Under the pieces are notes generated by a model. That model ran no database searches and was not told the origin of the DNA. It worked only from the letters and a program-made list of their open reading frames with translations. From contig OZ038450.1 in assembly GCA_964036195.1 (NCBI GenBank), positions 31,560,794 to 31,624,793 of the forward strand: a stretch of DNA of 64,000 bases, given 5' to 3'. The DNA is from Sphaerolaimus hirsutus. Taxonomy: Eukaryota > Nematoda > Chromadorea > Monhysterida > Sphaerolaimidae. Positions 32,675 through 44,291 of the stretch are shown piece by piece. Numbering within the stretch: the stretch's first letter is position 1; each line of letters opens with the position of its first letter. A program made the translations under genes and the position numbers.

Positions 32675-32831
32675 AATCTAACCGAATTTGGTCGAGTGCT
32701 GCAAAAGCAGCGTCAGCAGCGGCGCAACAGCCCTTTAAATCCACTTTCACAGTGCAGGTGGATGTAGCCTTGTGGGCGGAGTTTGTGTTCTTCTCTTCAC
32801 CCAATGATGATTTTGTAGCCTTTGGCACGCT

Positions 32832-33062
32832 GGTGCCAATTACGCAAGTGGGGAGTTAAAGAAACAAATTGAAAAGTGAGAAGTTAGGAGTGAAATGGGA
32901 AGTCAAGAGTCAAACGCTAAGTAGAATGAGAAGTGAGGATTGAAATGAGAGGTAAAAAGTTTGCTTTTCTCTTTTTACTTCTCATTTCACATCCCACTTC
33001 TCATTTTACTTCTCACTTCCCAAATGGTATTCTTCACGTCTCCACTTGCGGAATTGGCACCA
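32832..33062. mobile_element. GGTGCCAATTACGC MITE with AGAAGTGAG words
   Basis: Ends GGTGCCAATTACGCAAGTGG and CCACTTGCGGAATTGGCACC are of the same type as 19567-19977. The internal words are different: TGAGAAGT, GGGAAGT and GAAATGAGA, with their complements in the second half. Confidence 0.7.
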
Positions 33063-33167
33063 GGTGTTTCTCTGCTGCACATTGGTTGCAGTGGTTGGAA
33101 TGCATCGAGTTCGTATATGATCACCCAGTCTGTGCGACAATATGAAGACTAATATTATAACAGTTAC

Positions 33168-33290
33168 CATATATCCTCGAATAAGTCCCCGGGCCCCGCG
33201 CTAGTTATTTTTTCGTCAAATCTTTTAGACTGGGGAGTTACTCGACAGGGGGAGTTATTCGACAGAGGGAGTTATTCAATGGGGAAGTTT
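33168..33290. mobile_element. Partial TACCATATATCC MITE
   Basis: TACCATATATCCTCGAATAA opens a block with GGGGAGTTATTCGAC repeats. The second end is missing. Confidence 0.5.
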
Positions 33291-33513
33291 TTTACTAGTT
33301 TTTCCAATAATTATGTGCTGAAGCGATAAATACATGTCGCCACAAATTCGATTACACAAGAATGCTTAAATATTTCCATCCCTAAATTGACACGTTGAAA
33401 GCAATAACCGATATCTACATGTTCAAAAGTTATCCAAAAAAAAACTCAGTGGTTCTTGAGATATAAATATAAATTTAAAATATTGCGATTTGTCGGAAAC
33501 ATTTCTTGTTGAT

Positions 33514-35184
33514 TGTAGGTGGACATATGGCTAACCAATCAGGCGTAAAAACGTAACGACAATTCTGTGCAGACACTCCGACGACTCGAGGACGACCATG
33601 TGTGACCGAATGACGGCCCGCGGTGCACAGGGAAGTCACAGTGAACGTGTGGTTCGCTGTGCACTGCAAATCCACCAACGAAGCCGCAGCCCCAGGACGG
33701 TACGCCCGAATGGACACTACTGCGGCCATGAATTTATTAATTAATCTCTTTTCCGTTAATTACGTATTTACTTCCCGTGTGATGCTAATTTTTTCATTTC
33801 ATGTTTCATTAATTAAGCTAATTAGGTTACCCGCACTTTTCAGTTAATTGAGTGATTACTTTCGTTTTCTTTAAATGCATTTTCCAACATGTAATTTCGA
33901 ATGTTATAATTTTTAGGTTTTTATCAAGTTTACATATTTGGTCAAAAGGGTGCAGTGTCTGGGAATGGGTTAGAAAAGCTTTAAAGTTTCTTGTTAAGCT
34001 AAAGGTGTTGACTCTGTTAAACACCTTGACGCCCCGATAGATAACATTCAGAAATTTCCCCGACCAAGTGCATTTTTATTTAGGACTAGGTAATGGGTGG
34101 AAAAGTGGCTAACGGCAATTATTGTCGACATGCGACTGCAAGACGCATGCAGAGCACAGTTTACAGTGAAGAGCACAGCAGTGCCAATTAATTATTCCCA
34201 TCACCCAGGGTGATTGGCGAACTCACAAGTGCTAGTGTTTTTGCAGCGTGTGTTCAGGCCCAAAGTTCCAACCCTTACCCGGCAATGCAATAACCTTGAA
34301 CAACCCCCGCAAATGAGCGTTCTTTCTGTGGCCTTGGTCGGGCGCGCTATAAAATATTTTTCAACTAAAGGGGCGCAGGTTGATAACACGTGTCACACCA
34401 CCTGCTCTAGAATGTACCGTAGTCTTTGAATAGAAACCCAGTTTATGACACTCACCTTTGAGATAATTTGCATTTTAATTACGTCATTGATAATCGCAGT
34501 TACTCCACGTCTGGTTTAATTTACGTTTGTACCCTTTTTATCTAATTAATTATTTTCCCGCATTTAATTAAATTGCTTGTGCCTTGTACGCTACGTTAAC
34601 AGTTTTCCAGTGATCATTGAATTCGCCTTATATTTCGCTCATTATGGTTAATTGTTGTGTCTCAGATTTAGTATTCATTTCTATTATGGTAGAGTTTTGG
34701 TGATTATAAAATGCGCTGATTTTACATTTTTTCACCCACTAGAGGCTATACGACTCACTTGAGCTATTGTGAAATTGACTCTGATTGCTAAATAAAGTTC
34801 CCGTGAACCCAACTTGGTCCCCCTGAAGCATACTAACTGCTTGAATTTTAATTTGAATTTTATTAATTACGGCTTTATTTTTTATTACGGCTTATTAACA
34901 GTTAATCGAAGTAAACCGCCGGCTGCAGTTACGAAAGGGATTGGTAAGTTGCCGTGTCCGTCCTCAGGAACTGTCAGGACCCCAAGGGGTACTGGCGCCG
35001 TTCCTGATTTGCGTGTAAAATCCCCGTACCATAAAAACAAACATTTATTTAATTACGCACGCAATTAGAAGCGCAAAGGGACCGGAAGTTACAATTCTCC
35101 GCCGCGGCAAAATTCGACGAGTGACGTATTTTTGTGGTAAAAACGGAAACTAGTAAAATTAGTAAAAACGTAAAATATCTGACA
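33514..35184 (+). mobile_element. Solo LTR, sister of 8490-10146
   Basis: TGTAGG...CTGACA, 1.67 kb, flanked by TGAT and TGAG (one mismatch). It is collinear with the reverse complement of 8490-10146. AATAAA at 34791 sets the orientation. Age not determined beyond slight flank divergence. No internal region or second LTR was seen. Confidence 0.7.
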
Positions 35185-35469
35185 TGAGATTGCTGACAAA
35201 AAGAGAAATTTTTATTTTACATTTATATTTATCTCAAGAACCACTTTATATCAATGTGCTTTAACTCCGGTATACCAGTATTTTACTTTTATTATACTTT
35301 ATTTTTGTATGCACTATTTTTCAAAGTACAAATTTCGAGTGGCCACGTCGAGGGGGTGGGGTTTATTCGAAGGGTAGTTGTATTATTTCCCAATAAATTT
35401 TCGAGACAGATCATAGTAAAGATGGGCTTTTACATACCCAAAACTGGTAATAAAAGTGGTAAAACAGGA

Positions 35470-35926
35470 TACCGTATTTCCTCGAAATACCCCCCCCCCC
35501 TCGAAATACCCCCCCCCCCCTCGAAATACCCCCCCTCAAAATGGACACTATGAACTTATAAACCCCCCCCTCGAAATACCCCCCCCCAAATTTAGTGTAT
35601 AGAGAACGTAAATGACAAAGGCTGCGGTTTGTCATCCCGGCAATGCAGAACACACGTTAAAAACGATGACTCTGTTATGTGAGAACAGTGTTTGTACGTC
35701 TACACACTTATAAATGTCTTTAGAGTCTTATAAATGGCTATTTTTGTTGCATTTTTCGACGTCTGCGTACGTTTCAGACGACATTTTAGTACTGGGATTT
35801 CAAAAAATTTCTGGCGAAATAATAAACCCCCCCTCGAAATACCCCCCCCCCCCTCGTTTAACCCCCCCTCAAAATTCTCACTCTGAAACAATAAACCCCC
35901 CGGGGGTATTTCGAGGAAATACGGTA
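35470..35926. mobile_element. TACCGTATTTCC MITE, complete
   Basis: TACCGTATTTCCTCGAAATA opens three C-run/CTCGAAATAC words and the element ends CGAGGAAATACGGTA. The interior includes TCATCCCGGCAATGCAGAAC and GACGTCTGCGTACGTTTCAG, shared by all copies of this type. Confidence 0.8.
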
Positions 35927-36125
35927 CCTATATTTACATTTTTATCAACTAGATGGCTACAGAAACTAGGTAGTCTTATGTGTAAATATGTGTGGCTGTG
36001 ATGCATATTGGCATCGATTAATATGGTGGTATTTCGAGTAAAAATAATACGTTGACGTCATTGTATAACGACCTTCAATAAAATGTCCAAAAATGTCCTA
36101 TTTGGTCACATTTATTTGCTGAACT

Positions 36126-36352
36126 TTGGCGCCATTTTTGACGCCATCCACAACAATAGTGCCGGGCGCCAAATTGGCGCCAGCGAAAATGGCGCCAAGC
36201 GCCAAGGGCGCCATGGCGCCATTCGAAATAATGGAGCCTGGCGCCAGATGGCGCAGGAGAAAAAAGGCGCCAGTGCCAAATGGCGCCGTGGCGCTGGCGT
36301 GCTTTGCCGCCATTAAAGGGCGCCAAGCGCCGATGGCGCCATTCCATCACTA
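36126..36352. mobile_element. GGCGCC-word hAT-like element
   Basis: GGCGCC, GGCGCCAAGCGCC and GCGCCATGGCGCC words end in CGCCATTCCATCACTA. The left terminus is eroded. Confidence 0.65.
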
Positions 36353-36408
36353 CTACAGACACAGGGCCTCGCTGACCAGACAGCGTCCAGGGGGGGGGGG
36401 GCACTCAC

Positions 36409-36500
36409 CTCTTTGTCAAACCATTGCCAAGTGCGCAATATGTATCCGGCAAAATCAGCTGTTGATACAGATATCTATCCCATTCATAACTGACGTCTTG
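36409..36500 (-). CDS. Exon Y', paralogue of the exon at 54095-54189
   Basis: On the minus strand, acceptor CGTACAAAG| and donor AAAGAG|GTGAGTGCC bound 92 bp. The open frame starts in phase 0 and reads QDVSYEWDRYLYQQL, then ILPDTYCALGNG and TK. The exon at 54095 reads ADVDWVQYGYMG..., then ILPEKYCALGSE, with the same start and end phases. Shared ILP(D/E)xYCALG and equal splice phases argue for a duplicated exon or gene. Product not recognised. Confidence 0.55.
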
Positions 36501-36628
36501 CTTTGTACGAAAATTTGTTGTAAAACGCGAATTTACTAAAAAATACTCCAGTGAAATGGCACTCTGCACGCGCAATTACTTACGACTCGCGTTGGCAATA
36601 TGACAATGGCAAAGTTTTTTCCGTTTCA

Positions 36629-36817
36629 GGTGCCAATCCCAAGCCCTGTAAAGTGTAAAGTGTCAAATTAAAGTCAAATGCAAAGTCAAATGTCAATTGT
36701 CATGCAAAGTTCAGTAATAAAATTTTTTCTTTTTTGTTTTGATTGACACTTTACTTTGCATTTGACTTTACATTTGATACTTTACTTTACACTTTACAGG
36801 GCTTGGGACTGCCCCCA
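36629..36817. mobile_element. GGTGCCAATCCC MITE with TGTAAAGTG words
   Basis: GGTGCCAATCCCAAGCCCTG and GGGCTTGGGACTGCCCCC bound inverted halves of GTAAAGTGTCAAATGCAAAG-type words. This is a short version of 44292-44717. Confidence 0.7.
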
Positions 36818-37516
36818 GGTTCGTCTCCCTTGGAGTGTCTCGAATTGCGAGGTTTAAGTCAAGGTATATAAGCTGGAATTACAGCTTGACATTAAATTCA
36901 AAAATAAAAGTTTTACTGCGAAATTGATTCCATAAAATTGGATTATACATGTCTGCAACTTTATTTATTTTTACTGATTTTACATAGGAATTTCATAGAA
37001 AAAAACGAAAACTTTGGAAACGGTGGATCATGCATGTTGAGTTTTGGACATAAGTAAGAGATTTATTGGTACTAGAACCCCTTAAAGCAATCAATTTCAC
37101 GTTACAACTTTATGCTTGAATAAATTCCAGCTTTTAAACACCAGCTGAAAGCTCACTGATCGTTCAGGGCGATCCATTGCGAGACGACCCTGATCAGAAA
37201 GGACTTTCCCTACAGCCCAATATTTGATCGAAATGACATGCGTTAAATATCGTTGGCAAGCTTCCAGCGTAAACCGAGTGTGACAGGTGTAAAGTCACTG
37301 GATGATAGACCCTGAAAAATATTTACCAATTTCACCAACCAATTTTAAGCCAGCCAGTTTTTCCTCAGTGCATTGAATTGATTTATATATATTTTTGCGA
37401 ACGCAGGAGCACAATTCGCAAATGCTGCGGGGAGTACCCCCCTCGACGCATGCTGAAAGTGTGTGAAAAAGTTTCAGGCTGAATATTTGACAAAAAAAGG
37501 CAGTATATCGACATTG

Positions 37517-37721
37517 TGGCCACACAAGCTAGTTTTCAACCGAAAATTTGAAAGCTCGTAAATCAGCATAGAACGCAGTTGAGTTTTTTGGAATACCGGT
37601 AAATCATTTTTTATCGTCGTCAACTGTAGTTGACGGGCACCTCACTCAAGAAAACTCAAATGCATTTAATGCTGATTTACGAGTTTTCAAAATTTCGGTT
37701 GAAAACTTGCTTGTGTGGCCA
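37517..37721. mobile_element. TGGCCACACAAG MITE, short copy
   Basis: TGGCCACACAAGCTAGTTTT and GAAAACTTGCTTGTGTGGCCA enclose inverted AACCGAAATTTTGAAAACTCG-type arms, 205 bp. It belongs to the family found at the palindrome axis and at 15481-17587. Confidence 0.7.
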
Positions 37722-38610
37722 TATTATTAATTGCGCCGTTTTTGTGGTACCTTTCCGTCACAATTACATAGCAGCAGTAAATAGTTCACGGACACCCAAC
37801 TCCAGTAAACTCAAATGCCATTCAAAGTTGGTTTATGAGTTGACTGCAGAGTTGTTAAAAGTACCAAACTTTTTTCAAAGTATACACTCCTGGAAAAATG
37901 TCTTTAGCCCTTTAATTTTTTTGGTTCAATGGCGAGCCAAACATAAAATATGGGTCACTTAGGGCTAGGGGTCAAACTCATACATAGGGGGGGGGTCATT
38001 ATGTCGACCCTACACAGTAGAAATATGGCCCCTCTCTTGCGTATATAGTCAACATTTCGTTAACCGTGAACGCAGCGCCTTCCGCGAAATTTTTAGGATT
38101 TTTTAACATTTCGCTAAATTGCGCCGATATGAGCTGGCACGGTGCCAACGTTTCGTTTTGTTCATACTTTCAAAAATCTGCACCATGCCGGGTCGATATT
38201 TGTCGGTGGAGTGTAACGAAACGATGGCAAACCTCCCAGAAAAAAAGTATTTAAATTTTTAAGTGTTTTTTCTAAAACGAATTTTTGAATTTTTCCCAAA
38301 TTAATGTTCGAATTTAATTTTCGATTTTTCAAATCTTTCTTGCAATTTTCGAATTTTTTCAGAAAAAAGATTGAATTTGAAGCTTAAAACACAGTATTTG
38401 GACTGTTTTCATGTTTGGAGCCCCTTTTAACCTTAATTTCACTGTAAGTGAAGCATTACATGACAATTTCATATCACTTTAACATGACAAATGGTAGAAA
38501 CACTTATGTGGATCAGTTTGCACTATTTTCACTGGGGCAGAATGCCTTCCAAAAACGTATTGTGACTGCCCCTCGGAAGACCCGCAAGAGATTTTTTTGA
38601 TAGACCGGAG

Positions 38611-40042
38611 TAGTGATGGAAAAGCGCCATGGCGCTGGCGCCTGGCGCTAGCGCCAAAGCAAAAAGCGCCATGGCGCTTTTGGCGCTTGGCGCTGAAACG
38701 CTCTGGCGCCATTGGCGCTTGGCGCCGGGATCTCAGAAAGCGCCATGGCGCTTTTGGCGCTTGGCGCCATTTTCTGGTGGCGCTATTGGCGCCTGGCGCC
38801 GGCATTTTTAATGGCGCCAAAAAAGCGCCAACCTTGATTGCAAAATTGCTATGATACTGTGAAATTGGAACTCCAGTTGATTAACTTTGAGGGCAACTGA
38901 ATAAATTTTGATCCATGTAAGGGTGTTGTAAAGCGGGAATTAGAGCTCAGCGTTGATTCGACGTGAAATGACGTCGTGAAATTAATTACACAAGTGTGGA
39001 TCATGCGACGGGTCTACAATTTTCTAAGGATAATATATGAATCAATACCTTAATCGTGTCCAATACTGAGTGTTATCAGCCACAACTAGAGCGAATTGAA
39101 AAATTCAATTTTTATCATTTCACGTCATCATCATTTCACGTCACAGTGTCAGGGAACAACTTGACATTTCACGTCAGACTGCTGCTTGCAATAGTCTGAC
39201 GTGAAATGTCAAGTTGTTCCCTGACGTAAAATGATGACGTGGAATGATAAAAATTGAATTTTTCAATTCGCTCTAGTTGTGGCTGATAACACTCAGTATT
39301 GGACACGATTAAGGTATTGATTCATATATTATCCTTAGAAAATTGTAGACCCGTAGCATGATCCACACTCGTGTAATTAATTTCACGACATCATTTCATG
39401 TCGTCATTTCACGTCGAATCGACGCTGAGCTCTAATTCCGGCTTAAGAGGTGATTTATTATTTTACAATTTTACATTATTTATAAAAGATTGATTAATAT
39501 CAGGAGACAACTTTATTTACATCGAATTCAATCAAAGGTGTAAAATGGTGCTCTTTTCAAAGGTCCTCATATTTGTTTAAATACCTTAGTTCTCACAAAA
39601 ATGTACTGGTATTGTATTCTCCTTTATTCATTTTAAGCCTCAACTGATAAACATTGATGATTAAGACACAAGAGATGCTTGATTACAAGAAAATGGATTT
39701 TTTCTAATCACTGAATCCCCTTCCAGAATTTCCCTTCCCCCTTACATGGTTGATTGAACTTTAATGGCCAAAGTTAAATAGACTACATCGACATCAGCAG
39801 CACGTCACAGTTATGTATTCATAACTCTAAAAACAAATAGAAGAAAAAAATGTGGCGCTTGGCGCCATTACCCTCTGGCGCCATTTGCGCTTGGCGCTGA
39901 GGTCCAGAAAAGCGCCATGGCGCTTTTGGCGCTTTGTCGCTATTTTGCTCTGGCGCCATTGGCGCTTGACGCTGTAAGTAGCAAAAGCGCCATGGCGCTT
40001 TTGGCGCTTGGCGCTAAAAGCCTGGCGCTCTTTCCATCACTA
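38611..40042. mobile_element. GGCGCC-word hAT element, middle layer of the nest
   Basis: TAGTGATGGAAAAGCGCC and CTTTCCATCACTA are ends flanked by a perfect GACCGGAG duplication (38603-38610, 40043-40050). GGCGCC-rich blocks occupy about 220 bp at each end. The AT-rich middle includes the foldback 38932-39443. Confidence 0.9.
38932..39443. mobile_element. Foldback element with TAA duplication, inner layer of the nest
   Basis: AGCGGGAATTAGAGCTCAGC and its complement bound 512 bp of inverted arms, flanked by TAA on both sides. Words are TTTCACGTC and GACGTGAAATGACG. The core CTACAATTTTCTAAGG...ATCAATACCTTAATCGTGTCC matches the element at 6366-6859, which instead uses GTAAAATTCC words. Confidence 0.85.
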
Positions 40043-40750
40043 GACCGGAGTCTCTATCCGCGCCGCGGTTCTAATTGTTTGGGCGCTCCCTGCATTCCTA
40101 AATAGATGTCATAAATAGATGGAGTCTGCCGCTGCCCCCGCGAGTGCCATTTCAATGTTTTTTTAATGTTTGTTTTTTTGTTACATGAGACTTTTTCCGA
40201 GACCCACCGCGTATCAATTGTCATTTTATTTAGCACGCTGAACTTAAGATCGCTTTTTGACACCTTGAATTCCCTGAAAAATTCGAAAACTATTTTCGAA
40301 TTTTTGAATTTTTGAATTTTTTTAAAAATAAATCGATTTTTAAGTGTTTTTTCCAGGGGTGGTATAAAAATTCGAAAATTTTGAAAAAATTCGAAAATTC
40401 AAAAATATTTTCGAATTTTCGAATCTTTTTTGCCATCGTTAGTGTAGTGACGGCAGACGATTTAGAAAAATTCGGTGAAAATTACGGCGAGTGCGAGATC
40501 GCAGTGGAATTCTCTGTTTTGAACCATTTTGAATTCAAATTTGTGAATAAGTGATAAATATCTGAGAAGTACAGGTCTTATTCATCATTTTAACACGTTT
40601 TTTCTTTTGTCTTAACATTTTCACAAAAGTGCTAAAGACTTTTTCCACCTGAAATTTTACTTTGGATAGCTGTCAAATGAGCAGAAACGCACCCAGAAAG
40701 CTAAAAATCGACATGTGACATAAAGGCACCTTACTCTACAAGAATTCATC

Positions 40751-41039
40751 CACAGCAAAAAATGGGTTTGTGAAGTGTGTGGAAGTGCGCTCTGTGAAGA
40801 CACTTCCACTCACTTCCACACACTTCACGAAGTTTTCGGTGAAGTGTCTTCCACTCACTTCACGAAAACCGAAATTCGTGAAGTGCACTTCACGAACCTT
40901 TGCAGCATACTTTGCATGGTTCGTGAAGTGCCGTGAAGCATCTGGAATGCGGTGAAGTGTCTTCACGCCGACATTGCGCGTCTGCGTGAAGTCACTTCAG
41001 GACACTTCACCGCGCATCACACACCCATTTTTTGCTGTG
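40751..41039. mobile_element. CACAGCAAA MITE with GAAGTG words
   Basis: CACAGCAAAAAATGGGTTTG and CACCCATTTTTTGCTGTG enclose CACTTCACGAAGT-type words. Near-perfect ends, 289 bp. Target duplication not resolved. Confidence 0.75.
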
Positions 41040-41272
41040 ATCCCATGTAGGTATATACCTACGCAGGTCGCACGTTAGCTGGGGAGACATTGAATTTTTT
41101 TGTTCCCGATCAGGAGGCTAAAGACTTTTTTCTAGGGGTGTACCTAAACGTAAAGCATTTATTTTTTTACTCACCCCCGAAGTACAGAAAACGTAAAGTA
41201 AAATTGTTCTACTTTTACTCATGAGTAAATGTTAGTAAATGTATTTTTCCTCCTGGAAAACACAAAACTGAG

Positions 41273-42090
41273 TACTGTATTTCTTCTAATAGAATGGCAT
41301 ACCTCCAATAGAATGGCACGCCAATAGAATGGCAGGTTTTGGCACATTTTTGCACTCATGAAAACAATAGAATGGCAGCCTCCAATAGAACGGCAGGTAG
41401 GAATTATGTTGGGAGTGTGCGAAAACACAAAAATGGATCTAAAATGGATGGTGGTGATAACATGCAAAACATTCAAATAGGTGTTAAATTTGAAATTGAT
41501 GTTCTGATGAGCGAATATTGCTCAAGCTTTATTAAAAACAAGGCTTTTTTGAAATGAGAAATGTTTGGCTATATGTTGCTTTTATACATGTGTTTGACTA
41601 TTTTTCCCGATTTTCTCCCTTTTCTACTCCTATACTTTTTAAAGTCTGTATGAACAACTATCTGAAATACGTTTTCTGTACTCAAGACTATTCAAAAAGT
41701 ATAGGTAGGAGCGAGTACTGCTACTTTTTTCAGAGGAAACGTCAACGTATTTACTCCGTACACGAGCACCGTATTTCTTCTTATAGAATGGCATCTTCAA
41801 TAGAACAGCAAGTAGAAAGTATGTATGTTGGCAGTGTGCCAAACACAAAAATAAATCAAAAATGGATTGTGAGAACGTTCAAAGGATTCAAATAGGTGTT
41901 AGGTATATTTCAAACTGATGCTTTGACATTAAAATATTTCTCCAGCTTCAATCAAATTAAGGCTATGGTGGAATGAGAAATCCGTGGAAAAAAAATGGTG
42001 AAAAAATAGAACAGCATCTTCAATAGAACGACAGGTAAAAAAGTTTACGAAAAAATAGAACGACGTTCTTCTATTAGAATACATGCGGTA
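41273..42090. mobile_element. TACTGTATTTCTTCTAATAG MITE with AATAGAATGGCA words
   Basis: TACTGTATTTCTTCTAATAG opens and TTCTATTAGAATACATGCGG closes. AATAGAATGGCA, AATAGAACGGCAGG and similar words repeat at each end, and a third end-like sequence lies at 41770. It sits inside remnants of AAACGT-type words (41110-41260, 42090-42130). It differs from 48427-48867 in the inner part of its ends and in its words. Confidence 0.65.
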
Positions 42091-42191
42091 TAGGTATTCT
42101 GCGAGTAAAAGTAAATACGTCTTAACAACTATGGTTGATTAAATGTTTAGTTTACTGGAAGGCAATAAGCTAGCGTTTGCAGCGCCACCGG

Positions 42192-42763
42192 TAGGGCTCG
42201 AACTTGACTCGACTCGACTCGACTCGTGACTCGAGGGTAAAACAGGGTACCGACTCGACTCGTCTGACTCGATCGGAAAAATTTGGCCCAAACTCGAGAC
42301 TCGAGGTTTTTGCCTGACTCGACTCGAAATTTTGGCAAATTTCGAGTCGGGGTTTCCATTGAATACTGTCCTAAAAAATCAAAAATGTTGGCACTGATCC
42401 GAAAAAATGCTGTAAAAGATGTTAATTATCCATCCGTAGGCTGATTTTATTTTTGCAACTTTATTTGTAGCAACATGAGTGATAAAAAGTTCTATTTTTG
42501 CTTTATCTTGATATTTAAATGAACTGTTGGCATTTAGACCTCATTAAGTGTGTGAAAACATTGGAAGAGAAACCAGTATCAAAAATTTCTGCAAGGGTCA
42601 TACCAAAAAGTAATGCATCCGACTCGACTCAAGAATCGAGATTTTTGCCAGACTCGACTCGACTTTTCAGCGTCTTGCCTGACTTGACTCGCCGACTCGA
42701 CCGAAAAAAATTTGGGGTTGCGACTCGAACTCGAGTTTGAAAAAAATCGAGTTTCGAGCCCTA
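42192..42763. mobile_element. TAGGGCTCGA hAT MITE with GACTCGACTCGA words
   Basis: TAGGGCTCGAACTTGACTCG and TCGAGTTTCGAGCCCTA are flanked by a perfect GCCACCGG duplication (42184-42191, 42764-42771). ACTCGACTCG repeats crowd both ends; the middle is AT-rich and non-coding. The array is a transposon subterminal region rather than a free microsatellite. Confidence 0.9.
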
Positions 42764-43210
42764 GCCACCGGCTCTATTCTCACACTCAAGAACGATTCAC
42801 AAAGGGTGAAGTAATGCACAGTAATTTACTGTTTTTACCTAAATACCTAATTAGCTTATTCCTTGTTGCAATCTCAAAAATGGTTTGCAGGAAAAATTTC
42901 AAACGAACCAAAAAATCCAGCGGTTAACACGAAGTGCCACCAGGAAGTCATTTTCCGGGCAATTTTTCAGTAATTTACACAGTTGACGTTTTCAACTATG
43001 TTAACAGAAATGTAAAGTGGTAGATTTGTGCTTGTGTTTTTTCACCAGTTTTCGGGAGAAATGCCGACTACATTCTTTTGAGCGGGTTGCAATTGATACA
43101 TGTTTGGGTTTACATTTCTGTTTCAAAATGTCAACAAATTTCTGTTTCGTTGACGCTATGTGGCTCCAAAAGCTGTTGTAAAAATCTATTTACGCATAGA
43201 AATGGAAAAC

Positions 43211-43695
43211 TACCGTATTTCCTCGAAATACTTCCCAGGGGGTGATTGTTTCAGGGTGAGAATTTTGAGGGGGGATTAAACGAGAGGGTATTTCGAGGGG
43301 GAGGCTTATTATTTCGCCAGAAATTTTTTGAACTTCCAGTACTGATTTGTCGTTTGTAACGTACGCAGACATAGAAAAATGCAACAAGAACTGCCATGTA
43401 TAAGAGTCTATAGACTTATATAAGTACCGTATTTCCTCGAATTACCCCCCGGGGGGTTTATTTTTTCAGAGTGAAAATTTTGAGAGAAAAACGTGAAAAA
43501 TGCAACAATAACCACCATTTATAAGTTTTTACAGCCTTATTTCAGGATGTAGATGGTATAAACGATATTCTAACGTAACACAGTAAGTGTTTTAAACTTT
43601 TAACGTCTGTTATGCATTTCCCGGACCACAAATTCATAGTGCCCATTTTGAGGGGGGTATTTCGAGGGGCGGGGGTATTTCGAGGGAATACGGTA
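43211..43695. mobile_element. TACCGTATTTCC MITE with an extra internal end
   Basis: TACCGTATTTCCTCGAAATA at 43211, a second inward end at 43425, and a closing GGGGTATTTCGAGGGAATACGG. It is either one element with a duplicated end or a half element abutting a complete one (43425-43695). Confidence 0.65.
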
Positions 43696-43953
43696 GGTAA
43701 TTCACTTGTGAATAGAGCAAACACGAAACTTGTGTCCCACGGTGGGAATGCTCCTGATGCTCGGAACTGAAAAAGAAAAAGTATTAGGATCTGAAAAAGA
43801 AAAAGAATTTTTTTCCGGAAAGTACAAGTGTACCGTTCCCTGTGAAATAAAAATTTAAATCCTGTTTTCTTGTAACGTTTTCTCTAATCCCTGTGTAAAT
43901 AGGACTTGGTATTTACACACTTTTTAATAATGCGCATTCACACGATTTTCCAG

Positions 43954-44168
43954 CTAACGTTCGACAACATAATGTCCACCTCGAAGTCCAGCGACGCGTC
44001 CGGCGACAAGTCGGCCGAGGAAAGCGACACCACTGTCAAATATACTAGCAAATCAGAGCCAAAATCGAAATCGACCTCCGCTGGCACACAGAATGAAGCA
44101 GGATCGAGTAAAAAGCGCGGAGTTAAAACAACGGTCGGTTCTGCCGCTTTTTGTTTTAAGGCTCCAGG
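43954..44168 (+). CDS. Possible host 5' coding exon, Ser/Lys-rich
   Basis: A pyrimidine-leaning acceptor (CACACGATTTTCCAG|) precedes ATG 43972. The frame encodes MSTSKSSDASGDKSAEESD, then a Ser/Lys/Thr-rich stretch and KKRGVKTTVGSAAFC. Codon composition is GC-richer than the flanks. A donor may lie at CTCCAG|GTGGTG near 44168. Low-complexity acidic-basic N-termini like this are common in nuclear and cytoskeletal proteins. No domain identifies it. Confidence 0.35.
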
Positions 44169-44291
44169 TGGTGTCTTCCGTTTTGTAAAATTCTTTTTAT
44201 GCCCCCTCTCCGCCGCCCCCCGGGGACAGTAGTGGGTAAGAATCAAGCATTTGTCCACTGAAGAGTTCTGGTGCTTGATTGGGAAAGTCCT

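Larger units (their letters stand above)
38222..40440. mobile_element. TAACGATGGCAAA hAT element, outer layer of a three-deep nest
   Basis: AACGATGGCAAACC near 38222 and TTTTGCCATCGTT near 40440 are the family ends, flanked by AGTGTAAC and AGTGTAGT. TTCGAATTTT words lie inside both. The middle is occupied by a second hAT (38611-40042), which in turn contains a foldback. Confidence 0.75.

Noticed and set aside
38597-38854. Ala/Arg/Trp-rich open frames in GGCGCC blocks (also at 4221, 20598, 36126)
   Set aside because: The frames arise from GGCGCC-word composition and change with each copy; no gene is implied.
42192-42763. Simple GACTC microsatellite
   Set aside because: Terminal inverted repeats and a perfect 8-bp target duplication show it is a hAT MITE.
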